A stretch of 64,000 nt of DNA. Source: Stachybotrys elegans. Lineage: Eukaryota > Ascomycota > Sordariomycetes > Hypocreales > Stachybotryaceae. Position 1 is the stretch's first letter, and every line of letters starts with the position of its first letter. A program made the position numbers and the translations under genes. Below the pieces are notes generated by a model. It ran no database searches. It was not told the origin of the DNA and saw only the letters and a list, made by a program, of their open reading frames with translations. Shown piece by piece: positions 46,021-58,642 of the stretch. The DNA lies in NCBI GenBank assembly GCA_020746835.1, contig JAGPNK010000002.1:496001-560000 (forward strand), read 5' to 3'.

Positions 46021-49000
46021 TCTACTTCTTCCATAGAAAGATAAGCAGCACATGCCACTACTAGGCAGGCATAAGCAAACCACCTCCTCTCCTTGCTATA
46101 TGATGTGAATGAATGTTACCGCCCCACTCGCACAAGAGTCAACCATCCAACAAGAGCCCTGTGAGACGGTGCCATGCTACATAGTACATGACAAGGGGAA
46201 TCAACGGGCTCTTGACATGCTCCAGACCCACCGAGAGACTGTTCAAGGCTTAGAGTCGCTCGTGTAACGAAACATTAACGGACGAGGTCCATCCAAGTCG
46301 ACCATGTCACGCATCACGCAACTCGCTCGCAGACCAACAAGTCTAACTCCTCTCAGACTCCTCTGGGAGAGGACTCTTTTCCGTGTAACATCCTTCGACG
46401 GCGTCACACGCGCGTACCGTACGGTCAGGACGCGCACACACCGAGGCCCTAGTACAAGAAACGTCGTCGAGGCTCGCCCCCCTCAAGCTCCCGCTTGCCT
46501 TTCTTCGTCAATCATCAAGGAGAGGCCGAGCCCAGGCAGACAGCTTGCCCTTGCCTGGAATGGGCCTCCCCCGCCTCTCCCGAGCAGTGTCATGACTAGC
46601 TAGTGAGCATCAATCTGAGCCCGTGGGCAATCATGCATGTCCCAGAGCCGCATTCCCCCCAATGGGGAAACGATCAAGCTTCGGCACTTTGCGGCTGGTA
46701 GCAGGTCCTTGCAGATACGCTTCTGGAAGCACCTTGTTTCTTTTCTTTCCGGCAAAGAGGAGGGGGGCCCAGTCCGTCATGTTTGCTCCTCTTCGCTTGA
46801 TACAGGAAGTCCACGCGGCGCCAAACAACGAGCAAACAAACATGGCCTCCCCGAACGACAGCATGGGGGCAGTAGCAGTAGCCCGCGCTCTTCCCGGCCG
46901 CAGTTTTGCGACGGATATCGAGACCCCTGCTCTTCGTCTCTCCGTCTCTCTTAGTTCCTTGGTTTCTTTTTCCCTTCCCGAAGGCCACCGGGTGAGCGAT
47001 GCCCGGCGGCTGCGCCTAGAGGTGATGTGGAAAAGGGAAAAGAGCAAGGGCCACGGCTCGTGCGTCAGGCAAGACTGCAAATCTCCCAGCCGCAAAGCCT
47101 CGCCGACCCATGGCGGTGAGCAGGAACCGCTATCGAACGGGACAAAATAAATACAGAGGAAATACAATAAATCAAATAAATTAAAATGCCAAACCCATTT
47201 GGGGGGATTGGGGGAGCCGCTTATCCCATCACATCAGGCAGAGTTGAAAAGCGGTAGCCCGCAGTAGCGACAAGCTTTGACATCCCCCCCTTGCCTTGTT
47301 TCTACTATCACGTTGCTTCCATGGAATTAGTCTTGATTTCATCTATACTCGTTTTAGCATCGTTCCTTGTCATTCACGTTTGCGGGCGCAGAATTGAGGG
47401 ATGCATGGTTGTCTTTGTCTTTTGCCACCCCTTGTGATACTTGGGATGTCGTGTGCAATATCCGATGGCTGCTCTTGTTGAGGATAATAGTAAGAACTAA
47501 ATTAAACTGCATTCGCAAGCCTACGGTAGTTGGCGACACGGTATGTACATCTCTTACAGAGGAAGTGGGTGGGTGCTTGTTGTGTTGTGTTGAGAAACGC
47601 TTGACGATAGTTGCCAGTCGACACAATCCTCCCCGTTATTTCGACTCATCAATTACTGCAATGATTGACCTTGGGATGTCAGATAGTCTCTCATAATACA
47701 GTAAAGACACAACCTCCAGTCCAACCACCCGTCCAACACACCGATCAACGCCATCCCTCCACACACTCAGCATCGGCTGTCAATCCACCATCTTGATCAC
47801 ATCAAGCCACATTCCACAGCCGTGCAGAAACCCACAGATCCGTGCTACTCGAGCTCACTCGGGGAAGAGCCCGTCCATCATGAAACAACCCCTTCCCAAC
47901 ATCTCCAACAACCGCTCTCTCTCTCTCTCAACCCTCAAAGTACCAAGCACACACGCTCCAACCCCCCACCCCCAATCACCCAAGCCAAAACCATCTATCC
48001 TTGCTCCGTTGTACTGCATGGTCCTACTATCCCGAACCAGCTCTCCAGCTTCTCTCTGGCCGCAGCATGGCTCATCTCCAGCGCGAGCATGGCCATCACA
48101 CACGCTCATCTCGCACAGCTGCGCCTATATTTAGGTCGCAGACAGGGCCAGAACGTCGTCGCACATGGCCGTTCACTCCCCTCCCCCCTTCTTCTCTAGC
48201 ACAGCCGACCTCTGCTTTCGCGGAAGATTTCCTACAGGCGCACTGTTGGTGCCCATGGAAAAAGGTCCTTGTGGTGCCCGTACGGCACGCTGCCACCACC
48301 ACCCAGGAATATGCAGGTAGCCGAGCTACCACGTCGACCACTCAGGCGATTGGCTCTGCGTTCAGACATCCGCTGCATGGCCTAGTCCACGTCGGCATTC
48401 AAGGCGTATATGTCGGTAGTAAGTAGACGTTTGCGGCGTCGGCAACGCGAGACATGCCCCGTGGCCGGGAGAACGCCCGTCCGCACCCTCCCCCCCCTTT
48501 TCCCCCAGCGGATGAGAAGCCGGGAGGGTCTAAGAGACGGGGAGATGCGGTGCCTTGCCACCATCTCGTGCGGATCCGGCGTACTGCCGTCCAAAACACC
48601 TCGTGGCCGCGCTGGCCCCCGGCACCCTGTGACCTCCCGCGGCCGAGTGAGGCCCGTCCAGACCTTGCTATTCGGACGATTCCAGGCGCGAGTAGCGTCG
48701 TACATTTCCCCAAGTAAAGTGCCCATTATCGTCATCAGTGTCAAGGTATTGTTGAATTCGCCACCAATGGAAAGTTTGGGCACAGCTACCACGAACCCTC
48801 CTGTGCGACGTGGTAGCTCCATGGATCTTCTCATCCGCTGCCAGCCAGGAATCACCCCCCCTCCCTCCACAGCTAGCTCGCATCTCTTCGGAAGGAAAAA
48901 GGATACTCTTCTTGCGCCCGTCGAGGTTAATGCCGGTAAACATTCAGCAAAATGGAACAGCAGAAGCGTAGCACGCAGTGGGTAGCTGCTCTGAAACATA

Positions 49001-50479
49001 TGTCTTGAACACAGGCTCGTCGGTAGCCGAAGCTAGATTTTATGCTTTCCCGCCCTGCGCGTGTCGCTCCCCCAAACGAAAGGCGTAGATGGAGCCATTT
49101 GACAGGTTGTCAGAAGAGGAAGGGGGGGGAGGGTACATGGATGAAGAAGCAACGTCTCGTAACATGGCTCCCTCCTGGTGAAGCTCGAGGTGTGGTACGG
49201 AGTGGCTGGTTCCTTGCAGCGCTGGTCTTCCATTCCTTCATTGATGCTCAGCTTGCACGACCGAGAGCAAATACTTCCTGGGAGCACCATGTCCAACTGC
49301 TAGATAGCCTCATGAGTCAAGAGAGAAAGAGACTGGGGGTGTGCTCCGCCGTCTTTTCCCATGGGATCAGCAGATATACAAGGAGGTGGGATGGGTAGAG
49401 GATCTGCTGCGCAAGTGACAAGCTGTATCTGCGGTATTGCCTGTCCCCCTTCATCACCCTCTGTGCGACTGTGATTCTGCTTCGTGTATACCCGGGCCAG
49501 TCGAGCATCAGAGAGCAAAGGGGAAATAAAAAAGAACGAGCAGAGCTGCGACGTCGGACAGCATTCGCGATATACCATGTACGTGTACGTAGCTCCCTGG
49601 GGCCGCGGTTGAACAAACACACCTGGGCAGAAAGGACAGGCAGAGCAAGAGGGCAAGGGGGGGGGAGTGTGTGTGTGCGCGCGCCGAGCGAATCAGCGCA
49701 ATGTCGCGTCCGCGGTGCGGACTTTGCTGCGAATTGCTTGGCTGGAGAGCTCGGTTAGCCGTTTAACAAACCTGTACGGAGACATGGCCCAGCAGCAAGA
49801 GGGCGCCCCCCCCCTCTCTCTCTGCGTCTGCGCTCCTTCAAGGGGATAGGTAGCGGAGGCATGTTTGTCTTGGAGCAGCAGCAGCAGGTCAAGGATAGGG
49901 AGGGGAGGACATGTTCACGTAAACCGCACCCCGTTGCACGCAGAGGTCCTGACGCAAACACATGTCCTGGTTTTGGCCCCTTGTCTCTTTCTTCTCTTTC
50001 TCTCCTCTCCTCCATGAGATCATCAGTACACCGCAGCTAGTTACGCGGAGAACGACCTTCTCAGCTGGGGAAAGAGAGAGATAGGAAGAGGGGGGCGGAG
50101 GCGTCGAGGGAGGAAAATCCTTGGATAGATCGTGCCGAAGGTTGTCTCGCACACCCCTCCTCCCCCCCATCACTTCCCCCATTAGCTATCCTCTCTTCCC
50201 TCCATGCTGTCGCAGAAGCTGTGTTCGGCCATTGATACGTTGCAGTTGAGGCGCTGGCCGCCGAATCGTTGGGTCTAGTGGCGGCCGGCCGGATGTGTAG
50301 AGCGGCAGGTTTGCCGGGCCTGTATAACGGCAGGGGGGGAGGGAGGTGCGCACACAAGATGATGCACAGGAGAGACATGGTCCTGGGATATCCTTGTCGG
50401 GAGCTTGGGTAGGCTGATGAGGTATTGTACAATAGGTATTGGTAGTCGTTAACTCATTACACTGGCCCTGGTGCGGCCG

Positions 50480-51991
50480 CTACCTTCGAGACCGGTACCC
50501 TTCTCCTCTTGGGCGGTCTCGATCATGATGGCGGTCTCGATCCCGGTCCCTGTTCCTGTTCCTGTCCCAGTCTCTCTTGTCCCGCCGCCCATCGTCCCTC
50601 CCATGGTGTCGATCCCGATCGCCATCCCGTCGCCTCGGGCTCCGACTCCGACTCCTGTATCTCTGCCTGTCTTGTCGATCATCCCCATCGTCGCGCCTCG
50701 GCCGTCCTTCATCCCTCGGTCGAGGGCGGTCCTCTTCCTCGCGCCTGCTCTTGCGCGGCGCGGCCCTAGGTCCGTCTTCGTCGTCGTGCACCATGCCGTA
50801 GTCCTTGCCCGTGCTCCTGTCCGCCTCGGCGCGGTACTGCCGCCGCTTCTCCAGCTCCTTGACGCCGCCCCATCCGCCGCGCGAGGGGTTGTTGGGCTTG
50901 CCCCTGCGGTAGCCAGCAGCTCTCCACGCGTCGGCGAGCTTGCTGACACTCTGGGAGAAGTCGACGTGGATTCTGCGGTCGTCGATGAGCACGCCCTGCA
51001 TCTTGAAGTAGGCCGCCTCGCACATGGACTTGTCCTCGTACTCAATAAAGGCGTACTGTAGACTGTCGCCCGTCTTTTGGTCGCGGATGACCTCGCAGCT
51101 GAGGATCTTGCCAAAGCGACCAAAGATGAGCTCCAGATCCTCGTCGTTCGTCACCGGGTTCAATTTGCAGACGAAGAGCACGTTCTCGGGCGGCTTGACT
51201 TCGGCGAATGGCAGGTCTCCCATCAGCTCCAACGTAAGCGCTGAAGCATAAGCGTCCTTCTCCCGCCGGCGCTTCTCCAGCGCCTCCTCGTCTAGATCGT
51301 CATCCTCGTGCAGCTCGGCTTCGTCGGCGATGCGAATCGTCTTGAGCTGCTCCTCGCTGGGCGGAGGGCTTGAGCTAGGCTCCCTCAGCTCGGCTGGGTC
51401 GGGGTACGGATCGTCCAAGATGATGGTATGTTTGATACGGATATCGACTAGCGGGTAGCCCTTTTCGTCCACAAACGCATCGTTGATCTTCTCGAGGACG
51501 TCGAAGCCCTCCACCACCTTGCCAAAGATGGCAGCCTTGCCGTCTAGGTAGTCGGTGCCCTCGCCCAGCGTGACAATAAACTGCGAGGCAGCTAATCGCG
51601 TATCGGGGTCGGCGCTCGAGGGAGCCGTGGCCATGCTGACAGTGCCGCGCTCCAGATGCTTCAGCTTAGGGTGGAAGAAGGCGGGAAACGTTCGCTCGGC
51701 CGGGTCTCCAGAGAGGCGTCCCCATATCGATGTGCCGCCATCAGACTTCTGGGAGAGGGGGCCGAGGGGATCGCCGGTCTGGAAGGAGAAGTTCTTCTGC
51801 ACCGAGTGGACGGGTGAGAAGTTGTAGTACTTGATTTTGCAGAGCTTGAGGAAACTGTGATTGGGGTTGTTAGCTTAGCAGAGGATGCCACGCCAGGCAT
51901 ATGGTGCTTACTTTTCGCAAAGCTTGGGCGCATGATCTACCAGGAGATCAATGACGATATCGCCAGCGCTCGTCTCGAGAAGGACCGACAT
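50480..51991 (-). CDS. cyp6: Cyclophilin-RRM peptidyl-prolyl isomerase (Cyp6/PPIL4/Rct1 type), 484 aa
   Basis: Exons are 51991-51912 and 51854-50480; the 57-bp phase-2 intron joins LCEN to [19 protein letters not shown]. Residues 1 to about 175 are a cyclophilin domain ([55 protein letters not shown]). An acidic linker follows. Residues about 251-328 are an RRM with RNP2 LFVCKL and RNP1-like LQYAFIEY. The C terminus is a long Arg/Asp/Ser-rich tail ([18 protein letters not shown]). This architecture is that of PPIL4 and fission yeast Rct1, nuclear proteins linking RNA polymerase II C-terminal-domain phosphorylation and splicing. The catalytic pocket residue pattern is not fully canonical, so isomerase activity may be weak. 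Length is typical. Confidence 0.94.
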
Positions 51992-53947
51992 GGCTAGGGT
52001 CTAGGTCGCCCAGGCGCAGGGTTGTGGGCAGAGGTGACGATGGCGATGCTGGTGGTCGTGTCGCGTCGACATGGAAAAGCTCCAGATGACGCCACACTAG
52101 CTGAGGCGCTATTATTCAGCCACATCTTCAACGCCACAATTACGGGTCCAAAGTCAAGGAAGAAGAATTGGTACGTTACGTCGATTGACTGATAAGAAGT
52201 AAATTAATTAATTGATGGAGCTTGAGAGAATTAATTATATTCCCTCTGGCTTACTCGAATGGTCGAGGAACTCTTTGAAGAGCCGACGAAAATAGATCTC
52301 CATCAACAAGGTCAAAGTACCGACACGATAGCAGACAAGCACACTGCGGACTTCACGAACAGCTGTTGCCTAGTGGAATACTACGGCTCTGGCATAAGAC
52401 GCCCATACGAGCCGCCCCCAGTGTGGCGATGAGTAACATCATCAAAGGATGTTGCTGGGATGACGCACGTAGGGACTCGTCGAAAATAGAAAGAAGAGAA
52501 TCAAGACGATTGGCAAAGGGACCCAGTCTCTGCCTTGGAAGGGCAGTACATACGTAGATGGTGTTGTGTGGCTTGCGACGACCCAGCTTCCGTTCGTATT
52601 TCTCACGATGGTGGCAGCAGGTATTAAGTACCGTACCGTCCGTCCGTTCGCCCTCCGGTTCGTTTCACCTCAGGCCATCAGAAAACGCTCAGACAACCAC
52701 TCGTTTGGGCTGCTGGATCTTGGCAAGGCTTGACAAGTTCGGTGCAGAGCACAGGCCCCCACAATTTCCGCGCCCGAAATGATGGCTCATTTGCTGTTCC
52801 CAATGGAGGGAGTTATAGACTGTGTGTGTGTGTGGCAGAAAGGGGGGCCAGTGCTTGGTGTGGATGGATGGGATGCGAGAGGGAGGGTAGATGATACATC
52901 GGTCAACGATTCACCCCAATAAGAGTGAGCGCAATGCGCTACAATGAGGGGAAATGCACATTGGATCACATTGGACATTTTAGAGGAGACGCGCGTACGG
53001 GGTGGGTTCTGGTGCATGAGATCGACCAGGCACGCAATTTATTCGTGGATAGAGACATGGTGAGGAGCTCGACCAAGAGCCAAAAGGCCCAAACGAACCG
53101 TTAGTGGCCCCCTCATGGGATGGATCCATCGCTATAACTCGTCCCTACTCCTCTTCCTCTAAAGCAACCCCCCCTCCCTGGGGAACGGCTCACGATGCAA
53201 AGGATTGCGACATGATGAGCTGATAATAACCATGGCGGAGAAGTCGAGGGAGGGGGAAGAAAAAGAAACGGCGGACGCTGGCCCAAATGCAGAAATGCAG
53301 AAATGCCCAAGAAATCCACGCTGCCAATCAGACCACGGAAGACAGGAGTATTGGATAATATGAATAATGAAAAGGCTGTAAGAGTACCCATCTCGTGACC
53401 GTTTGTTTTAATGTTGCCCTCACGCCACAGGCTTCGTACCCAGAAATGTGCATACATACACCTGATAAAAAGCCAAGAACATCCGACCCATCGGAACCGA
53501 AGAAGGTCAAGCACCATTTCGGATGCAGAGATCCAGGGTTGGCCGAGGTAAAGAAGAAAAACCAAGAACGAGAAAAGAAATATGCAAAGCGAAGAGCGAG
53601 CCGCCTGCCATTCATGTCGCTATGTGATGTGTCCGTCCTGTGTCGCCGACTCCCGATGAACTTGAACTGAGAACCAGAGAATCCAAACCAAGCAAGTCTG
53701 TTCTGATGTCGATAAATAGGAAATGGTAATGAGTAGCCGAGGCCAGGGTATCCCGGCTAGTTGAAACTCCGTGAAAGTGAAAGTGAAAGCGAAAAGTGAA
53801 GGTGAGCAAGGAAAGCAGCGTAGAACCGGTTGAAACGCCTCAAGTTTGCCGATGCATCGATGATTAGGAATAGAGTCATAGTCATAAGTTGGTTGGTGGT
53901 GGTGGTGGTGGAAGCAAGAGGAGGCGAGGAGGCGAGGAGGCGAGAGG
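51992..53947. other. 2.0-kb intergenic region
   Basis: The left edge is the cyp6 promoter. (GT)n is at 52820-52834 and (GGT)n at 53891-53911. No gene is recognised; short frames lack domain content. Confidence 0.5.
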
Positions 53948-54463
53948 TTATTCGCCCGTCGAGGATTTCCTGCGACGACCTGACCGCAACTCCTTCTCAG
54001 TCTCCATGAGGCGCGTCTGCACCCACTTGCGGACCTTGAGATCGCTGCGAACCGTGTCCGAGTTGAGTAGCTCTGTGAGGGCGCGCTTGATACCCTCGTT
54101 AACGTCAAAGAGACGCTGCTCCTCGGCCGAGATCTCGTGAACAGTGTCCTCGTCGACAATGGTGTCGAGGGCTTCGGGCCCGCGGGCGTCCTGCCAGCCG
54201 CTGCAGCGGGCGACGGCCTTGGGTTGGTGGCGGCGCGAATGTCGCCGGCTGGGTGATGGCGTGACAGGCATGCAGTAAGAGCGCGTGGGCGAGGAGCCAG
54301 GCGAGGTCAGGGTCGAGACAGTGCCGGCGGAGGAGAGGCGAGGGCGGATCTGGTCGAGGTGGCTGCACAGCTCCTCATGCTGTTCCTGCAGAAGCATGTA
54401 CTTTTGCAGGGCAAATGCATATGTTGAGCAGTGTGTGGTGGTGGTGGTGGTTGTTGACGACAT
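53948..54463 (-). CDS. Hypothetical protein, 171 aa
   Basis: Single exon. I start at the ATG at 54463 (MSSTTTTTTTHCSTYAFALQ); an in-frame ATG at 54571 would add 36 low-complexity residues. Residues about 10-40 (STYAFALQKYMLLQEQHEELCSHL) look like an amphipathic helix. A Ser/Pro-rich stretch follows, then an acidic helical half (IVDEDTVHEISAEEQRLFDV) and a basic tail (RSGRRRKSS). Composition and codon use look coding, unlike the surrounding short frames. I do not recognise a domain. It stands in a gene-poor stretch. Confidence 0.6.
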   Translation of the reverse strand: MSSTTTTTTTHCSTYAFALQKYMLLQEQHEELCSHLDQIRPRLSSAGTVSTLTSPGSSPTRSYCMPVTPSPSRRHSRRHQPKAVARCSGWQDARGPEALDTIVDEDTVHEISAEEQRLFDVNEGIKRALTELLNSDTVRSDLKVRKWVQTRLMETEKELRSGRRRKSSTGE

Positions 54464-57400
54464 CTTGGAGCGTGGAGTCGTGGGTATTATTGGTGAAGAA
54501 GTGGTAGTAGTAGCTGCTGGATGACTGGATCGGGATCGAAGTCTCGTTTCAATTGGTAATAGCGAGACCATCGGGAGAGGAATTAGGAATTACTTGTTGA
54601 TTAGGAGGGAGGTGAGAGTTGTGAATAGTTGTCGTGCAAGTCAAGTCGAGTCAAGTCAAGCCGGGTCGGGTCGTTGCGGATTCAAGAGAAGTTGAGGTGT
54701 GTTTCAGCTCGACGTCGGTAATCGCCGGCTTGTCTGAGCCGAACAAAGAGACACCCGGTTGCCCGAAGAGGTAGGTTCGTCCGGTGTTTGCGTGATTAGG
54801 GATTATGGAAAGGCGGGAGGGAGGAGGGAGAAGGGAGGAGGAAGATTGTGTCTTTATTTGACAAACGATTCGGAGGCAAATAATAGGAGCAGCAGCTTGT
54901 CGACGATGGCCGCGCCTTGGAAATTGGGACGAGGACGGCGCTGATAAGTGGCTTTGTTGGAGTGGGAGGCTAGGCTGGAGCTGGCACACGCCCCCCCTTT
55001 CGTAGGAGGATAATCGATATTAAATGTAATAAAAAAAGGCCGGTGTACCAGGCGATTCAAGCTTCCAGGTGTGTTCAAGGAGGGGTGGGGCTCGACCAGG
55101 TTTGCAGGTCCCCTGCAAGGTGCCAGGCGGTGCGCGGCTATCGAGGGGGGGGCAAAAGATATGGACGATAGAGAGGGAGTAGGTAGGCTGGATCGCCGTC
55201 GATCGTGGCCCAAGTTTGTGTGTGAAATGGGATGCTTGTGTTGATGATTGTGATGGCGGTGTTGAGAAGGGATGCTTTTATAGCCGCGAGTGGAACTGAA
55301 GAATAAATTGCGCAGCGGTTTGGCGCTGCGTCTCGCTCACTTGCGGGTTGTAGACGATAAGGCACGCAGCAAGTGGCATGCATGCACGTCGATTACCCCG
55401 TTCTGCGATGGTGCTGGTGGTGGTATTGGTGTTGGGGTCGGTGCTGGTATTGGTGTTTTAGCACTATACCGGTTGGGCGCTGATAGAGTTTAGACCAATG
55501 GTGTGAGCACGGTGCAGATGCATCTCCCTCAAGTCCCCGTATCAGCGGGCGTGTGTGAAGGGGGCGTCGGACCTAGGCCCTTCCAGCTGAGGCAGGCCAG
55601 CCGACGGTTCAGTTGAGCTTCAGGCACCCCTGGGGCTTCGTGCGTGGTGGCGTTGGGTTTTATTGAGCTGCTTCGGGTGCAAACAAAGCAAACCAAGCAA
55701 ACCAAGCAAACCCATGCAGCGCAGCTGATACGGCTGATACAGGTAGGGGAGGAGGAGAGGGGAAGGACACGACAAGATGTGCAGCGCCGTTGAACCTAAT
55801 CCCAACTGAGGGGATCTCGTTTTGTTCTTTCCCACTGGCGGGCGGTACTGGTTCAGGGCGCGGTACGGTCCTGAGGTGGCGCGAGGCTGGATGCCGGGGG
55901 GGTTGCCGTCGCCTGCTTGATGGTTGATTTCGATGTTGGCGCCTGTTCCTGGACGGCTGCGTGCGTTGTTGTCGCCGTGTCTTGGGCAAAGGTATCAAAC
56001 AGTAGGTGATCCATGTAGCAGGCAAAGAAATAAAATGTAGATAAAATATAAATTTTATAAAGAGGAGGGGGAGGCAAGGTAGGTACATATGTAAGAGTGA
56101 TAGATGATAGGAACGGCAGGTACGATGGCTCGACGGGGCTAAGGTGCTAGCGCTTGCACTGTAACGTGATGGATGGTGTGCTGGAGCATCTCGTCATTTT
56201 ATATTCTACACCAGTCGTTCCAAAGTCAAAGACAAGAAAATGCCGTATTTTTTGGATGATGCAAAACCGGTGCCTTCGGAATCCCACTCCTCGACATCGA
56301 GTATGTACACAGGTCGATCCCGCCACAGCACTCTCTCCCGTTCGCACTGTAATGTACCATCCCTGTTCCCAGGAGCCCCCATTTCACCGACGTCACATCC
56401 CCCGTGGATGCTTCTGCTTCCCGTCATCGACCGATAACTTCACCGTCTCGAAAATAATCCACCCGCCGAGCCGCATATCAGCCCGAGTGACCAGGACCCA
56501 GAAATGATAGCAGCAAGAACACGGACAAAAGAATCCTATCAAGCCTGTCTGAATCAAACGACTGTTGCCAGTTGTGGGAACCCGTCATCACGACGCGATG
56601 ACGTCGTCTCAACGTGCCTGTTTCTTTCACCCTTATCATTTTTACTTTATTTATTTTATTTTATTCTTTATCATTCTTCCCACACGCTCGGAACCTCTTC
56701 CATTCCTTCCCACGTCCTGCTAAGCTCCTCCGCCCCCAGCCAGCCTCGCTGATCATTGCCAATCCTTTCTTTCCTCTTCGAGTTCCTTCACCGTGCCCGT
56801 CACATCACATGGCCCTCCCTCTTCTCCTCTGAGGGTGTATCTTGTGCGAACACATTATGTAGCATCACCGTCACGGCCCTGGCTCCCTCCCGCGCCTGTT
56901 GTTTGCTGAAGAATCCTAAAGGAACGTTGATCCAGCGCCTCGGAGCGTTTCCACCACCGCATCCACACATCATTACCCCCTTGAGCCGTAACATCTTGGG
57001 CACGATGCAGCATGGCGCATGGCACTGCAAGGCCAAGGCCCCTGCCGATCCCCTCTCCCTTCAGCGCCCATCGGTCTCGATGGACGGCAACACGGCTTCC
57101 ATCCGTGGCTTGGATGATTTCATTCTGCGCCCCCACCCTTCCACCCTGCCCGTTTGCCTGCTTTGCTTTTGCTTGCGCGGCTGACCTGTCACGAGCCACA
57201 TGCGGCGCACCAATAATCGGATCGATCGAAGTGGCTGCGCATCTTTCCATTTATGTGCTCTCTTCCCTCGTATCAGTTTGTCTAACGCTCCTCGTCAAGG
57301 CTATGTCATTGGAATTGACCTCTGCCAATCTCCAGCTCGGACCTCACCTCCGGCCAACACCACAATTTCTCTCGATGCACCGATGCCTCGACATCACAGG

Positions 57401-58642
57401 GCACCTTGACATCATAGATGTCTACCACGGACCTTGTGTCCCGATTGCCTTCGCAAATCCGTAAGCCGTCAAAATTGCCACCTACGGGTCGCTTTCCTGA
57501 CAAAATATGTAACGTTTGCGCCCCTTGTACATCTCATTCCGTACGACGATCAGCCCGGTATGATGTTGCGAGCATCTATCGTAAGAGGCGGGAACAGCAA
57601 CTATTGTCACATAATTTCAAGTGAATGATGAAATAAAATACGCAATGCAATTCATCACTGATCCTGTACGCGTGATGGGAGACCACTAGCGAATTCACTG
57701 TACTGCAGGGTAGGCATACCTAGTAGAGCAAAAAGGTCTGAAAATGAACATGGACGGTTTTTGCTACTGAGCATACAGAAAAGGGCAGAAAAAGAATACA
57801 TACCGTAACAGGTACATTAGGTCACATAACGCCCCCAAAATCCCTTTCCATAGAAGCCGAGCCCTTTTGGAGCCCTCATTAGCCTTTCTAGCAGCCTGCA
57901 TCACAGCAGCCTTCATCACAGTAGCCCTTGCAGCAGGTACTCGCAGCAGCCCTTGCGGTAGCTATCACAGCAGCTACTATCATACTATAATCATAGGAAT
58001 CCTTATTTAGCTATAGCCTTTATGACAGCTATTGGAATAACCCTTTTACTGAGGTTTTTTATGTATTTATTTTCGCTATTTAAGAGACTTGAATTGCAAT
58101 ACCAGGCAGTTCATTTTCAGACCTCTTTGCCCCGTAGTAGGCCACACGGTCGGTCAGCTTCTCAACTTGGACAACACACACTCTAACGCTGTGTTCCCAG
58201 ACTCTGGCTTGTCTTTATTCGTTCCCCATGCGCCTGTTACGGTGTTCACGTGGGCTTATGTGGTAATTACGGGCTCGTGTCATCGACATCGGCACCTAGC
58301 AAGTCCGGCGCCACTTCCCTCGCACACGTCCTCCTCCTCTGCACCATTTGCTACGGCCCCAGCGTCCATAGCCATCGAATCAGCACGCTGCCCATCGATT
58401 GCCTCTGGATGATCGGTTTGACGTCGGCTGACCCCATGTGGTTTGTACAACACAGAAAAATATAATATCCAGCGTAGCACAACCACACGCTTCACCATTC
58501 CGGTCCTTGACCACATGCCATCATGGCGTGTCGGAAGCCGGCAAAGCATAGCAGAATGGATAAACGGCACGGTGAAACCTCACAACGCCCATGAGCCGGC
58601 AGCAGAAAGGCACATCATCCCTCCAATGTAGCACTGGCTAAA
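54464..58642. other. 4.2-kb gene-free region
   Basis: No supported gene. The left end is the upstream region of the small hypothetical gene. There is a CAAACCAAG repeat at about 55678-55712. The stretch 57600-58100 is markedly AT-rich and contains a degenerate CAGCAGCC-type repeat. Small frames have no recognisable content. Confidence 0.5.
57869..57985. repeat. Degenerate tandem repeat, CATCACAGCAGCCTT type
   Basis: Imperfect units of about 15-16 bp recur: CATCACAGCAGCCTT, CATCACAGTAGCCCTT, GCAGCAGCCCTT and CACAGCAGCTACT. The array sits in an AT-rich segment and no gene overlaps it. Confidence 0.55.

Larger units (their letters stand above)
43946..50479. other. 6.5-kb gene-free region upstream of the Zn2Cys6 gene
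   Basis: No gene is supported on either strand. Base composition is strand-asymmetric in blocks: purine-rich on the plus strand at about 44200-44460 and pyrimidine-rich at about 44580-46020, with CTC and GTCT microsatellites. Open frames of up to about 240 codons occur but are low-complexity and lack domain content. It may be a long leader and regulatory region for the Zn2Cys6 gene, or carry non-coding transcripts. Confidence 0.5.

Noticed and set aside
45351..46064. 237-codon plus-strand frame upstream of the Zn2Cys6 gene
   Set aside because: It lies in a pyrimidine-rich tract; composition is Ser/Pro/Leu from CT repeats, with no recognisable domain or intron structure.
48382..48999. 205-codon minus-strand frame
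   Set aside because: Frames are open on both strands here and none has domain content or plausible splice partners.
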